A stretch of 64,000 bases of DNA, taken from positions 38,500,045-38,564,044 of the forward strand of contig OY759221.1 in the NCBI GenBank assembly GCA_963662175.1. The letters are read 5' to 3'. The notes below the pieces were generated by a model that did not search any database, was not told the DNA's origin, and saw only the letters and a list, made by a program, of their open reading frames with translations. Of the stretch, positions 1 through 10,740 are shown one piece after another. Each line of letters opens with the position of its first letter. The first letter of the stretch is position 1. This DNA comes from Aradus depressus (Eukaryota; Arthropoda; Insecta; Hemiptera; Aradidae). The position numbers and the translations under genes are program-made.

Positions 1-299
1 CAACTTTCAAACAAGCAGGTTCTCAGATGTGTGTGTTTCGCCTCTTTGCACCCTAAATCAGAGGAAATTACTGGGACGTGTATTATGACTCTACAAAGGT
101 GGCATTTCTAACTAAGTGCGGCCCTTGAGGTCCACACGGCAAACTTCCCAGCATGGTATCAATATCATTAATAATAATATCACAAAACTAGGCATTTTAT
201 TCAGTATACAATTATTTATTCATTTAATTGAATTTAATATATACATAGATTTTTAATTGATATGCAAATGCACATAGGTCACATAGACTATTTTTTTTT
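1..299. other. AT-rich DNA without a recognisable feature
   Basis: I see no gene, structured repeat or RNA here. The stretch is AT-rich, with poly-T and simple runs, like the rest of the intergenic background. Confidence 0.5.
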
Positions 300-915
300 T
301 AATTTTGCTTTTAAGACTACATGTAAAATTTCCTGACAACCCGATAATCCGTTAATGAGGTTGAACTATTTTTATTCTCAACAGTCTCACTCACAGTCCC
401 TCCTCCCGATAAGATTTGCTTAACCCCCCCCCCCCCCCCCCCCCCCCTGTTAAAAATTTGGAGACACCACACACCCTAATTTTCAATTTGGCTTTCTAGA
501 ATACTATATGTTAAATTTCGTTAAAATCCGATCATCCTTAGATGAAGTAGACCTATTTTTATGTACAACCCCCTTCCACTTAAGAATTTCGTGACGCCAG
601 ATAGTCTATATCTCAATTGGCTTTTAAGAATACTACATGTGAAATTTCATTACGATCCGACCATCTGTTTATGAGCTAGCACTATATTTATGCATAGTGC
701 CCCCCACAACCCTCCCTCCCCTTAAGAATATAGAGACCTCAAACACCCTATTTTTCAATTGGCTTATAAGAATACTACATGTGAAATTTCATGACAATCC
801 GACCATCCGTTAATGAGCTAGTACAATTTTTATGCCCAGCCCCTCTCATAACCTCCCTCCCGTTCAAAATTTTCAGACGCCATATAGCCTATTTTTCAAT
901 CTGGCTCTAAAGGAT
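300..915. repeat. degenerate tandem repeat, about five copies of about 140 bp
   Basis: A motif reading ACTACATGTGAAATTTCATG, followed by a segment like CCGACCATCCGTTAATGAGC and then a pyrimidine-rich run, recurs near 317, 503, 632, 775 and 914. The spacing is about 130-185 bp and divergence is heavy. Related phrases occur in family T copies elsewhere in the window, so this may be an old tandem expansion of part of such an element. The small open frames over it are not convincing genes. Confidence 0.6.
424..447. repeat. poly-C tract (24 C)
   Basis: An uninterrupted run of 24 cytosines lies inside the degenerate tandem repeat. Similar tracts occur near 49,816 and 60,068. The exact length is liable to sequencing error. 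Confidence 0.8.
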
Positions 916-1239
916 GCTACATTGCCACCAGAACTTAAATTGGATAAATCTTTTTCAAGAATTCCTAAAATCCACTTTTTTAATAGTCTTTTGGTCCAAA
1001 CAAAAAAAAACGGGTTGACCGATTTGAAAAAAAAATGTTTCAGATCATATTTACGTTGATATGCTTCGATTGGCACCAAAGCGGAGTCGATATCATTTTT
1101 CATTCGCGAGATATCGTGCAGGAAAAATTGACATAAGTACGTACACACACACTTCTTTCCAAAAATAGTGTAAAAATACTGTAGTGACCTTGAAATATAA
1201 AAATATGATGAACATTTTGATTTCGATTTTCGGACGTTG

Positions 1240-1530
1240 GTGAACCAGCAATGTAATTTCCCAGAACGAATTAATCAATAACTTTTCGCTTTCTCCCAAA
1301 TACCAATGAAACGTTTGAGCTAAGAATCAATAAATGTCTTACATAGGGGCTTCTGAATTTTCATATCAAATTTTGTGTCGATACATTCATTACTAGAATA
1401 TCTTGTAACATGTATTCATTACTTAACTTAAAACAAAAAACACAAAATTTAGTATGGTGATAAGTCACTGAGTAAGTCACCCATTGATACATTGAACACT
1501 GCCGGTGATTCACAGACAACTTTCGTTATT
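1240..1530. repeat. family T dispersed repeat fragments
   Basis: Positions 1,240-1,400 match the minus strand of family T, with phrases such as TTGTGTCGATACATTCATTA. Positions 1,450-1,525 carry its right end in plus orientation, including CCGGTGATTCACAGACAACT. The two pieces face each other. No coding content is seen between 916 and 1,785. Confidence 0.55.
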
Positions 1531-1784
1531 TCCCGAAAACAAATGAATAGTGTTGAAGGGAGTATGTGACTAAAAAATTATTTCTAAAGTATATCTATGT
1601 TTATCTTTTGAAAAGGTATTTCCATTTTGTTTTTGTTCTCTATACTTAAGCCCTCTGACTGACTAATGGCCGTTTTGAGCCCCTGTTACCCAAGTTTCAG
1701 TGAAAGGTAACGTGCCAGGTAGTGTCTTACTGTCAAGGAGGAATGTCCAGCAAGGACCCACCTTACTGGATATTTCAGTTTATA

Positions 1785-1915
1785 CACTTCTCCAGCTATA
1801 TACGAAGTATAGCGGAAGTTATGTAATCGGTCACAAATTCGATGCCGAGTTTTCAACCGAATTTCATGTTTTCTGACCTCTAGTTTCCAAATATGAAAAA
1901 AATTTGTCTTTGTGT
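1785..1915 (+). repeat. family T, left-end fragment
   Basis: It starts with ACTTCTCCAGCTATATACGA and continues with the family's usual left-end text (GAAGTTATGTAATCGGTCA, TTTCATGTTTTCTGACC). It breaks off where the LINE fragment begins. Confidence 0.75.
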
Positions 1916-1954
1916 GTCTGGGAATTCATATGTATTTTTGAATTTAAATATGAA

Positions 1955-2163
1955 ATCTATTTTCAATCCAAAATCCTTCGTACAATAGCCAATGCTCCTA
2001 TTACGTCTCCAACAAAACTCTTCACACTGACCTTAACGTACCTTTTGTCACCGAAGTTGCTAAATCCAAGTATAAAAAATTATTTTCCTTTTTTCCACAA
2101 TAATCCTCTAATCCATGCCCTCCATTTTGCCACAATTCCCCAACGTCGGCTTAAGCGTCAATG
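1955..2163 (+). pseudogene. Jockey-like non-LTR reverse transcriptase, C-terminal relic
   Basis: The frame from about 1,960 reads FQSKILRTIANAP and ends with QRRLKRQ and a stop. These are the wording and order of the extreme C-terminus of ORF2 in Jockey-clade LINEs (a helix ending in NAPWYV-like text, then an RRLKR stretch). The middle segment is readable only by changing frame at least twice, so the gene is dead and cut off on its 5' side. The same protein segment is present on the minus strand at 60,812-61,330, which supports the assignment. No RT catalytic motif is left here. Confidence 0.7.
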
Positions 2164-2370
2164 ACCTACAAACCTCCTTAGCAGCAGGAGTGACAAAGAT
2201 TAGTTAGTTATAAATGAGAGTAACTCAGAAACTAGGGAGTCTCACCACTGGTTGATTTCTCCCCTCTTGACAATTTGACATTGCTATTATCTCTCTCTTA
2301 GAACATTTGCTTGCTGTATTTATTCTTTATACAGTTGTAAATATCTACTCGTAAATAAAAAAAAAATATA
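2164..2370 (+). other. probable LINE 3' untranslated tail with A-rich end
   Basis: It follows directly after the stop of the LINE relic and ends with TAAATAAAAAAAAAA, as expected for a poly-A-tailed LINE 3' end. A SINE1 copy begins immediately afterwards. Confidence 0.5.
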
Positions 2371-2712
2371 TAGTTAGTTATTATGACTCATGCCCGGGCT
2401 TTAATACGAGGTCATATCGCCTACTACCAGAGCGCTCTTTCGTCACTCTGGTGAACATGAGCCCGATTCTACTGTGGGAGTCCTAAATTTTGCCTACCCT
2501 AAATTTATTATTCACCTAGGGTAGGGGTCTTTCACGAGTACCTGACATCATACAGGCTCGGGACCATCGCTTAACGTCCCATCCGAAGGACGGCTTGCTT
2601 AAGTTTATTTTACCTCCCAGATAAAATAAACTAAGGGCCTCGGTCGGGTTTCAAACCCACGACCTTGAGCTCAGAAGGCAAGCACGTATACCACTGAGCT
2701 ACCGGCGCCCTC
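2371..2712 (-). mobile_element. SINE1, full-length tRNA-derived SINE
   Basis: On the minus strand the copy starts at its right end with GGCGCCGGTAGCTCAGTGG, which contains a Pol III A box, and then has a B box (GGGTTTGAAACCC). The tRNA-like head of about 75 nt also holds TGAGCTCAAGGTCGTGG. A unique body of about 260 nt follows, and the copy ends in CATGAGTCATAATAACTAAC. SINEs of this design are transcribed by RNA polymerase III from the internal boxes and mobilised by LINE enzymes. The flanks are A-rich on both sides, so a target duplication cannot be judged. Confidence 0.85.
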
Positions 2713-2716
2713 TAAA

Positions 2717-2748
<32 letters not shown>
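2713..2748. repeat. A-run and (AT)n microsatellite
   Basis: A run of A passes into alternating AT at the head side of the SINE1 copy. Confidence 0.8.
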
Positions 2749-2789
2749 AATTTCATGGCATTTATGGGGATTTTTGAGTTTTTTGTTCA

Positions 2790-2900
2790 CCGATTTTTTT
2801 TTTTCATTTTGGGAATTAGGAGGTTGGAAAACATGAAATTCTGTTGAAATCTCCGCATCGAATTTTTGACTGTTTATATAATTTTCCCTATACTTCGGAT
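2790..2900 (-). repeat. family T, left-end fragment in minus orientation
   Basis: The phrases GGAAAACATGAAATTCTGTT and CCCTATACTTCGGATAG are the reverse complement of the family's left end. Confidence 0.6.
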
Positions 2901-3179
2901 AGTTGTAGTTGGGGGAAAAAAGTGGACTTTACCACATAAATTTAAAGGATCAAAGATTTAAAGGAAACGTTAAGTTTATGTTGATGTGAGAACGTAAGTG
3001 GATGGTTTGAGAACCGCTACTCAACTGCGGTACCCAAAGTTCATTCTATTGTTAGAGAGTTCACATCGCATCACCCAAAGGAACATAATTGTGAGTTGGC
3101 AAAACTCAGATCCCCAAACAACTAACTGAAAATAATGTTTTGACAAGAAACAATCCACATTCCTTGAAGAGGAGCATCA

Positions 3180-3270
3180 AAGTTAACAGGGAGATAGCAG
3201 GTTAGTCTACTGAGCTCAAAGATCATGAGTTCGAAACCCGGCCGAGGTCTCTGTCATATGATAGAAATGT
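3180..3270 (+). repeat. tRNA-like SINE head fragment
   Basis: TACTGAGCTCAAAGATCATGA followed by a perfect-looking B box (GTTCGAAACCCGG) and GCCGAGGTC matches the SINE1 head. The A-box part is poor and the downstream body differs from SINE1, so this is a truncated or related SINE. From 3,270 to about 4,000 I see nothing coding. Confidence 0.5.
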
Positions 3271-4014
3271 CGCCTTGCTGGAGCTTCGGAATACCCCATT
3301 CAAGGACCTGTCTAGCCCAGCGGAACTTCTCATGAGTAGAAGGCTGAGGAGGATCATTCCGATAGGAGACCAGGGAGCTTTGTTGCCATGAGTGTATCCT
3401 GCCAGACGGGTAAAAGAACCCCTAATGTCTCGGCAGAGAACTCAAAAGAACTACTTTGATAGGGGACAGGCGACGAGGTGAGGTTCCAGAAGACTGCGGG
3501 CTCATAGTGGACCAGAGGAGTGGTGGGAGAGTGCGATCGGCCCCGATCCTACCAGCTTCAAGATAAACATGGATCAATTTATCAGCGCAACAGGAAATTC
3601 GTATCCAAGTAGACTGTTTTCAAATTTTTAGAAATGTTATTTTATTGTTTCAGTTTTCAGTTCTTGTTCGTATGTTTTTTTTCTTTTTTCCCCGAAGAGG
3701 AGGGATGTCATATGATAGAAAAGGACATTGGCAACACTGCGGCATAAAGAGGGATAACCTGGAGGGGAGTCAGCAGGGACAACAGCACGTTTTGAGATAT
3801 TGTTTATAAGTTTATTGACTTTCTTATTGTTTAATGTTATGTTGTCTAATAAAACAGTTCTCAATTACGTTTTTCAATTATTACTAATTTAACTACCTCT
3901 TAAAGTTTTTTTTTTTTTATCAAGGATATGAAAAAAACCTTGAGCACGCCGTCCTTTCTGATGGGACGTCTTAAAAGCTTTCTGGATACACTTATAAAAT
4001 TTCGTTTCAATATA

Positions 4015-4130
4015 ATATTCATTCTATCAGAAGTTATTCTGTTCACTGACATAAACAATATTTTTTTTTTTTTCATTTTTGTATGAGGGGTTCGGAAAAA
4101 CATAAAATTCTTGTGTAAACTCAACATGAA
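4015..4130 (-). repeat. family T fragment
   Basis: It carries TTCATTCTATCAGAAGTTAT, a poly-T stretch and GGAAAAACATAAAATTC in the order seen in minus-oriented family T copies. Up to 4,670 the surrounding DNA shows no gene; the open frames there are AT-rich and repeat-derived. Confidence 0.55.
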
Positions 4131-4670
4131 ATTAATAAATAAAATGGGAAAATGCAGAAACAAAGAACAGATGTTCTGTGATTCATTGAGGACAAAACGT
4201 TTGGAGTCGAAATCATTACGAAACTTGTCAGAGAACCATATCGAGTGTGGTGATTCTTTCGTAACAGACACCAGGCCCGACTGTATTTAGGTAACCTCGC
4301 GGGGTTCTCTGATAAAGAACAGCAACTGTAATGTCGATATATCGTAGACAATAACATGGAGCAATGAAAACAAAACTTTAGTTAGTGATAACTTAATTCA
4401 AATTTTAAAATATGTGTTTCAGAACTACATTTCAGGACGGTTTTCGGTATGTATCTCGAAAAACGGACGTCTTGCGAAAAATCGTATTTCATATAAAATA
4501 TGTACTTCACTTTTCTCTACAACGTTTACTTGAAAAGATTTTTGATTAGATCATAAACATAAGCAGGATCTTGTAGAATGTACTTGGGCCCAATTTTCGT
4601 CTAATCAGATCTAAGTTACCACATGTGACCCCTTCATTCCAAATTTCAAGTTCATAGCTATAACTTGGAA

Positions 4671-4700
4671 TTGAAGAAGAAGAAGAAGAAGAAGAAGAAG
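4671..4700. repeat. (GAA)n microsatellite, SINE1 target
   Basis: About nine GAA units stand directly left of a SINE1 copy. GAAGAAGAAG also follows the copy from 5,045, so the SINE landed inside the microsatellite. Confidence 0.85.
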
Positions 4701-5043
4701 AGGTTAGGTTTTATGACTCATGCCCGGGCTTTAACTACAAGGTCATATCGCCTACTACCAGAGCGCTCTTTCGCAACTCTGGTGGACATGAGCCCGACTC
4801 TACTGTGGGAGTCCTAAATTTTGCCTACCCTAAATTTTTCTTCACCTAGGGTAGGGGTCTTTAACGAGTACCTGACATCGTACAAGCTCGGGACCATCGC
4901 TTAACGTCCCATCCGAAGGACGGCGTGCTTAAGATTATTTTACCTCCCAAATAAAATAAACTAAAAGGCCTCGGTCGGGTTTCGAACCCACGATCTTGAG
5001 CTCAGAAGGCAAGCACGCATACCACTGAGCTACCGGCGCCCTC
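4701..5043 (-). mobile_element. SINE1, full length, inserted in (GAA)n
   Basis: The order is complete: head at the right end (GCCGGTAGCTCAGTGG on the minus strand), B box GGGTTCGAAACCC, body, and a tail ending in CATGAGTCATAAAACC. The B box matches the Pol III consensus exactly. GAA repeats flank both sides and are consistent with a target duplication. Its tail differs from that of the copy at 2,371 (AAAACCTAACC against AATAACTAAC), which suggests subfamilies. Confidence 0.88.
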
Positions 5044-5700
5044 AGAAGAAGAAGAGTTTATTATAACAGTCGCATTTACAGAGGTACAATTATACAATAA
5101 GGTTCCTTAACCATTACCCTTATACACTAAATACAAATCAAAAATAATCAGTTAATTAAAAACAATGTTACTGCTTAAGAGTAAATTTTAAAAAAACTCT
5201 TTAAAAAAAAGAGAAAAAAAAGTAACTGAAATGAATAGAAAATAAATTAATAAACATTCAAAAACAGAGATTATAAAATTGTGAATTGATTTCAAAGGGA
5301 GAGCAAAAACTTAATTGAATAATTTTGAATGGGGAAGTACATTGCCGGGGGATCACTGTCAAGTTTTGTAAGTGGTGGGGGAGAGTTTAATTCTACAGTA
5401 TTTATCGTTAGAAAGTTGAAGACGTAAGTACGTTCAGAGAAGCAGGTTTACGAAGGTTGGTCCTCACTAATTCTGATTTATAACATTAAGATCTCCTTGT
5501 TATAACTTTTACACTTTTATTTGTTTGTTTGAGCAGTGACTTACTTATAAACGGGCTTAAAGCTTCGTCGATTCAAAGAATAAAAGTACTGGGACTGATC
5601 GAGAACAATAATACATAAGAAAGGGATAGATACACGAAAGAAATCATAACGGTTTTGTTGACTAAGATACCCTAAAAAGAGTTTCATTAATAATGGATAA
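5044..5700. other. no gene; one family T right-end fragment
   Basis: Apart from a family T right end near 5,300-5,365 (GGGGAAGTACATTGCCGG), the interval is AT-rich and shows no reading frame of interest. Confidence 0.5.
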
Positions 5701-5703
5701 TAT

Positions 5704-6043
5704 GAGGACGCCGGTAGTTCAGAAATAGCATGATCGCGGGTTTGAAACCCAGCCGAGGTCCTCAGAGCGCTCTTTCGTCACTCTGGTGAACATGAGTCCG
5801 ACTCTACTGTGGAAGTCCTAAATTTTGCCTACCCTAACTTTTTATTCACCTAGGGCAGAGGTCTCAACGAGTACCTGACATCGTACAGGGACCGACGGGC
5901 TTATCGTCCCATCCGAAGGACGGTGTGCTCAAGTTTATTTTACCTCCCAGATAAAATGAACTAAAGGCCTCGGCCGGGTTTCCAACCCACGACCTTGAGC
6001 TCAGAAGGCAAGCACGCATACCACTGAGCTACCGGCGCCCTCT
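5704..6043. mobile_element. two SINE1 pieces in inverted arrangement
   Basis: A plus-strand SINE1 head (GACGCCGGTAGTTCAG, B box GGGTTTGAAACCC, to about 5,761) runs straight into a minus-strand SINE1 body that ends with its own head at 6,043. The two heads therefore point outward and the tails are missing at the join. Such a foldback could arise from template switching or from one SINE inserting into another followed by deletion. Confidence 0.75.
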
Positions 6044-6324
6044 TTTATCTTTCAGATTCCCGGTCATGACTATTTACAATTAGAATTTCATCTAAATAAA
6101 TATAGTTGAAAAAAAAAAATTGAAAAATCGCCGATGAATCAATGGCAAAGTACTTCCCCAACGCTAATTAATCAACTGAGGTTTTGCTCACCAACATACA
6201 ACAATAGTTGTCTTCTGCATCCTTGTACAAACTTTTGTATTGAAATGTTCACTACATCGGGAATATGAATTATAATAGATACCAGCGTAATAATAAACGT
6301 TATTATTACTCTAGCAAAGCAGAG

Positions 6325-6452
6325 ATGTTAAAAGCTTGACGACTTATATCACCCGGTTCAGCCGTCTTGGAGCTACGATGCCACAGACAAACAAACACAC
6401 ACACAGCCAAGGCTTCAAACTTATAACACCTCCCCTTTTGCGTCGGGGGTTA
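6325..6452 (+). repeat. 3' end of a dispersed insect-type repeat
   Basis: It reads CCCGGTTCAGCCGTCTTGGA, then a CACACACAC stretch, then TTTTGCGTCGGGGGTTAAA. This ordered trio is common at the ends of dispersed repeats in insect genomes. There is no coding sequence in it. Confidence 0.5.
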
Positions 6453-7124
6453 AAAATATATATTTATAAAAATTAAAATGAAGTAATATCAATAATATAA
6501 TAATAAACTTATTTTAATTATATTTGGAATACGACTAAGATCAATATTTAAGATTACTTTGAATGATTACCAACTCTGTTGTGTTCTTTGGGGCGCTATA
6601 GTTTTGTTCTTATCGATCCTATCTCGAAACTGAGAATTACTGACTAGAAGTTTCTATAAAAATATAAGAAGGTCCAACTTTTTGATAGGACTATCAGTAT
6701 TCGTATAGATTTATGAGACGTCTAAAAAAATAGATTCCGAGTTTATGGAAGAAGACGGTTTTTGGTTCTATCTCGCCATATTTCCATATAAAATGTTAAA
6801 TAGTTCCAAACTAAACTATGTATTTAAAAAAAAAAATAGGTAATAACAAATAATTTAAAAAAAAAATTCTTGAAAGTAGTAATAAAATAACCTATATATG
6901 ACAATATATAAATGTGTATAAATAATAAATAAAAATTACTTTATAATGACTTGAGTGGATGTGTGTGGTGGTGTTTTTTTAATTTTTTATTATTCATTTA
7001 TTTATTTTATTTTTTTCTCTTTCTTTTATTTATAAATGTTGTTTCCATATCTTTTTAACATTATTATTATGATAACTAGTTATATCATTGTCCATAATGA
7101 CTAATTTGTTTGTTGTATTCTGTA
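6453..7124. other. AT-rich leader-like DNA before a hammerhead-like motif
   Basis: No gene is seen. The T-rich text between about 6,960 and 7,120 resembles that at 9,410-9,570. Both lead into a hammerhead-like motif, so the two are probably copies of one element family. Confidence 0.45.
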
Positions 7125-7165
7125 GGCCCTGAAGAAGGAAATAAATAGTTTCCGAAACGTTGGCC
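7125..7165 (+). ncRNA. hammerhead-ribozyme-like motif
   Basis: The core reads CTGAAGA (7,129-7,135, fitting CUGANGA), then a 5-bp hairpin GGAAA/TTTCC, then GAAA (7,154-7,157), then the palindromic step ACGT with the expected UH cleavage dinucleotide TT. Helix I would be GGCC (7,125-7,128) pairing with GGCC (7,162-7,165). One unpaired A separates the core from helix II, which departs from the textbook fold. Very short helix III of this kind is described for hammerheads in Penelope-like elements. Cleavage activity is untested. Confidence 0.55.
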
Positions 7166-7309
7166 AAATATTGAGTTTTCATTTATACGACAGAAACTAA
7201 ACTATGACCAAACTGCTTATATTTGAATAGAGTTCAATATAAAATGTATCAATATTTAATGACATTTACTACACATGTCTATATTAATTCATTACATCGG
7301 ATTATTAGA

Positions 7310-7650
7310 GTTTTTGTGTAAAGCCTCACCTAAATCTTTCCCTTCCCTCCGAACGATTTAGCTGAAAACCAATAGCATCCTAATGGGTATTTAAATTTAA
7401 GTGTAAAATTTCATAACAGTTGTTAGTGCATTTATGTTAATTTCCCCTAAGCCCCGTTGGCCGATATATCTGAAAATAAACAGGTGTTGACCTATTGGGG
7501 GTTTAGATATATAAAATTTTGTTTCGGATACGATCATTTAATCGGGAATTATATTGTTCACAGACAGGAAATGTTTAATTTTTCATTTTTGAAATCAGGA
7601 ATCAAAAGATAAAATTTCAGTGAAAATTCAAAATTGAATTTCTGACTGGA
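7310..7650 (-). repeat. family T copy, minus orientation, ends missing
   Basis: Family phrases occur in minus order: GTGTAAAGCCTCACC, TTTAGCTGAAAACCAATA, TCGGGAATTATATTGTTCAC and GTGAAAATTCAAAATTGAAT. Nothing codes here. Confidence 0.6.
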
Positions 7651-7989
7651 CTTCACGATAATAAAAATATACTTTTTTCAGTCTATCAAATTATTTTGCT
7701 TTTAATAACAACTCCAGAAAGATATATTAAAGATGAATTCCAAGCTATTCTATAAAAAAAACCATTTAAAATAAGCGGATCGAAAAAAAAAGTGGGACTC
7801 TAGAAAATTTGTGGAATTCCAAGAGAAAAGATTCCAAAATGGATACAATCAAAATATGTATGTTAAACTAATGGAAAAATATTTTTATCATCAGAATTTC
7901 ACTGATAGTTACTAAGAGGAAAAGAATTTCTGCAATTCATAAAGTCCAATTAGCATAGCGAATTTTCTTTCGCTCTTTTTACTTTCACA

Positions 7990-8350
7990 GTTAAACGAAG
8001 TATAAGAGAAGTTATGTCGTGGCTCGGAAATTCGATGTTGACTTTTCAACGGAATTCCATTTTTTCCGATCCCATCATTCCAAAAATGAAAAAAAAAAAT
8101 CTGTGAATTTCCCCAGCACGATTAAATTAATTACGACTCCCTCGAAAACAAATGGACCTATTTAGGCTAAAAATTAGTAGTTGATTTACACAGGGGTTTC
8201 TGAATTCTCATACATTCATTACATGGGCAGTTATTTGTGTTTTTGAGTTGAGCCCCCCTACTCTAATCCCCATCTTCCATTTGGCTGATTTCGCAAAAAA
8301 TTGTTAGGCGCCGCCCTCATATTAAAGTCAAATATAAAATTTCTTGTCGA
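7990..8350. repeat. family T copy
   Basis: It starts with AAGTATAAGAGAAGTTATGT and GATGTTGACTTTTCAACGGA and continues into minus-like text (TTACACAGGGGTTTCTGAAT), so it is rearranged or a foldback. No gene is seen. Confidence 0.55.
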
Positions 8351-8589
8351 CACACACACAAACAAACTTTTTTTTTAAAAACATTTTTGGAAACATTAAA
8401 TTTCTTTGAAAACTCATAACATTCATTATACTTCATTTAGATGGGAATGTAAATTTTCCCGTCTGTGTGACACAATAATGAATATATCGACACGAAATTT
8501 TACATCTAAATTCAAAACTGCATAAGAACCGATATTTTAAAATGTTCAACTAAATCGGAGTGAGGGATCAGAGAAGGGGGTTCAATACA

Positions 8590-8735
8590 CGAAATTTAGT
8601 ATGTTGAATCAGAAATCCCTGAGTAAAACACACATTTTTAACGAAATCGGTTTATTCGTTTCTGAGGGAGAGAGAAAACTTAGTTAATTCGGCCCGGGGA
8701 AGTTCATTACTGGTGATTCAAACATTTGAAAGAGT
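8590..8735 (+). repeat. family T, right-end fragment
   Basis: Text from AAATTTAGTATGTTGAATCA to GGGGAAGTTCATTACTGGTG matches the right terminus of the family. From 8,736 to about 9,400 I see no feature; a 60-residue minus-strand open frame there has no recognisable content. Confidence 0.6.
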
Positions 8736-9570
8736 CGATTATCCGAAGCTTTACAAATCGCATTCAATTGAGAAATAATAGGACATTGAATGCCATGCGG
8801 ATTAACGGAAATAACATACATCAAGATCTATATAAGGTTATAGGGATTAAAAACTGACTGACAGAAGAGGTGACGTAAGAAAAAGCAGGAAGCAAGGGGG
8901 GTGCCCGGGGTTGTTTATTTCTTAGAACGACTCAGCAATGCCGGGAAATGTTTGAAGGGTCAAGTTCAAAATAGTTTTGAACCATTTCCTCTAGTCCTGG
9001 AAAATTTCCCTGGGGGCGAAATACATCATAAATTCTCTTGAAAATTGTAACATTAAAATCATCCATTATGTAAGAAAGTCTGAATAAACGTTGGAAATCC
9101 ACCAACAAAAACATATATTTTCAATGAAAAAAAAATAAATAAAAATTTAAAATAATTAATATTTTATCAATTTTTTTTTTCTTCCTCAGCCATTAATTAA
9201 AAATTTAAACTTCAACTAAAAATGTTTACGTTAGAGGAAACCCTTTATACGGAAACGGATTTTCATTCTCACTGTTCAAAAAGAATAATATAATCACAAT
9301 AAAGAATCGTGTTTCATATCCAAAAACATTATTTGATATAAAGCTTTCATTTTTATATTTTGGGCAGAGTTCCTTCACACCTTAAAGGTCAGTCCAATGT
9401 ATGTTATTGTTTTATTTATTTTTATAATTTTTCATTTATCCATTTATTTATTCAGACTTTTTTATTTATTCATTTATAATTGATTAATTAATTTATTTTA
9501 TTTTATTTTTTGAAAATATTGTTATAGTTATATTGTTTTCTTTTTCTCTTCTATATCTCGCACATTGGGA

Positions 9571-9611
9571 CCTGATGAAGGGACGTAAAAACGTCCCGAA
9601 ACATCGTTGGG
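9571..9611 (+). ncRNA. hammerhead-ribozyme-like motif
   Basis: The core is CTGATGA (9,572-9,578), followed by a perfect 7-bp hairpin GGGACGT/ACGTCCC with an AAAA loop, then GAAA (9,598-9,601), then CATCG and TT at the expected cleavage site. As in the other copies, one A lies between the core and helix II. Helix I pairs poorly, so this copy may be inactive. A T-rich leader precedes it as at 7,125. Confidence 0.5.
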
Positions 9612-9952
9612 AGAAAGACACTTCCGAAGAGTTTTTTGAAAAATAGTTAATAATAATAAATAAAATCTTAATTTTTATTAAATTGAAAAATGTTTCTACT
9701 TATTATAAATGTATTTATGTATTAAATTTTTTTTATACTCATATATTTGTTTAAGTATTTATTTATTCAGTTTTTAATAACTCATTTTACTTTTTTTAAT
9801 AGTTTTGTTATTACTACTAATCATACGTGTGTTAGACTCAAGTAGTTATAAATCTAATTTATTAGCTATCTTAATGTATACATTATTTTGACGTATCCTA
9901 TCACCATGTATTGGACTAACGGAAATAAATGTATTATTATTATTAAAGTATA

Positions 9953-10310
9953 GGGGAAGTTACGTAATAGGTCAGAAATTTGATGTTGAGTTTTCAACAG
10001 AATTTCATGTTTCCCGACCACCTTATTCCAAAAAAAAAGAAAAACTCAATTGTCAACACGAAATTTTATGTGTATCCATCAAGAGGACGACAGCTATTAA
10101 TTTTCCGCAGAATCAGTCGATGGTAAGGGATTATAAGGAGGGAAGTTTAACAGAAAAGCTCTAATAACTTCTGATGTAATGAATGTATCGATAGAAAATT
10201 TAGTATGAGGATTCAGAAGCTTCTAAGTTAATTATTGATATTTAGCCCAGAGCGAAAAATTTATTGATTAATTTGTGCTGGGGTAGTACATTGTTGAAGA
10301 TTCACCGAAT
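9953..10310 (+). repeat. family T copy, extreme left end missing
   Basis: It runs from AAGTATAGGGGAAGTTACG through TTTCATGTTTCCCGACC to a right end (GCTGGGGTAGTACATTG). It follows an (ATT)n tail that could end a LINE at 9,930-9,950. Confidence 0.7.
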
Positions 10311-10417
10311 TTTTTTTTTTTAAGAAATAGCATTGCAACTCAATGTCCTTATAACATGTCATGTGACTGTGAAGACATAGAAAAACAAAATAAAATCAGC
10401 TGTCATTATTAGGAATT

Positions 10418-10740
10418 ACTTCCCCAGATATACAAAGTATAGGGGTAGTTATGTAATCGGTTAAAAATTCAATCTTGAGTTTTCAATGGAATTTCATGTT
10501 TTCCGGTCACCCTGATTCCAAAATTGTAAAAAAAAAAAAAAAATGTTCTGTCAACACAATAACTTCCAATTGAATGACTGCACCGGCACAATATTGTGAA
10601 TTCCGAAGCCTTTAAGAACGACATTTTCAGCCAAATCGACTGAGGGAAGATGGGGATCAGAGGAGGGTTTAAATTCAACACTTATTGATTTTCAGCAAAA
10701 TCGATCATTTGTTTCAGAGGGAGAGTAGGTAGAGGAACAA
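10418..10740 (+). repeat. family T copy, right end missing
   Basis: It begins with the terminal ACTTCCCCAGATATACAAAG and proceeds in family order to about 10,740, where the match fades before the right terminus. Confidence 0.7.

Noticed and set aside
2640..2712. A tRNA gene on the minus strand (A and B boxes present; similar ones at 4,970, 5,990 and 44,300)
   Set aside because: The boxes belong to the head of a repeated element with a shared 260-nt body and target duplications. Acceptor and anticodon stems do not close properly, so these are SINEs.
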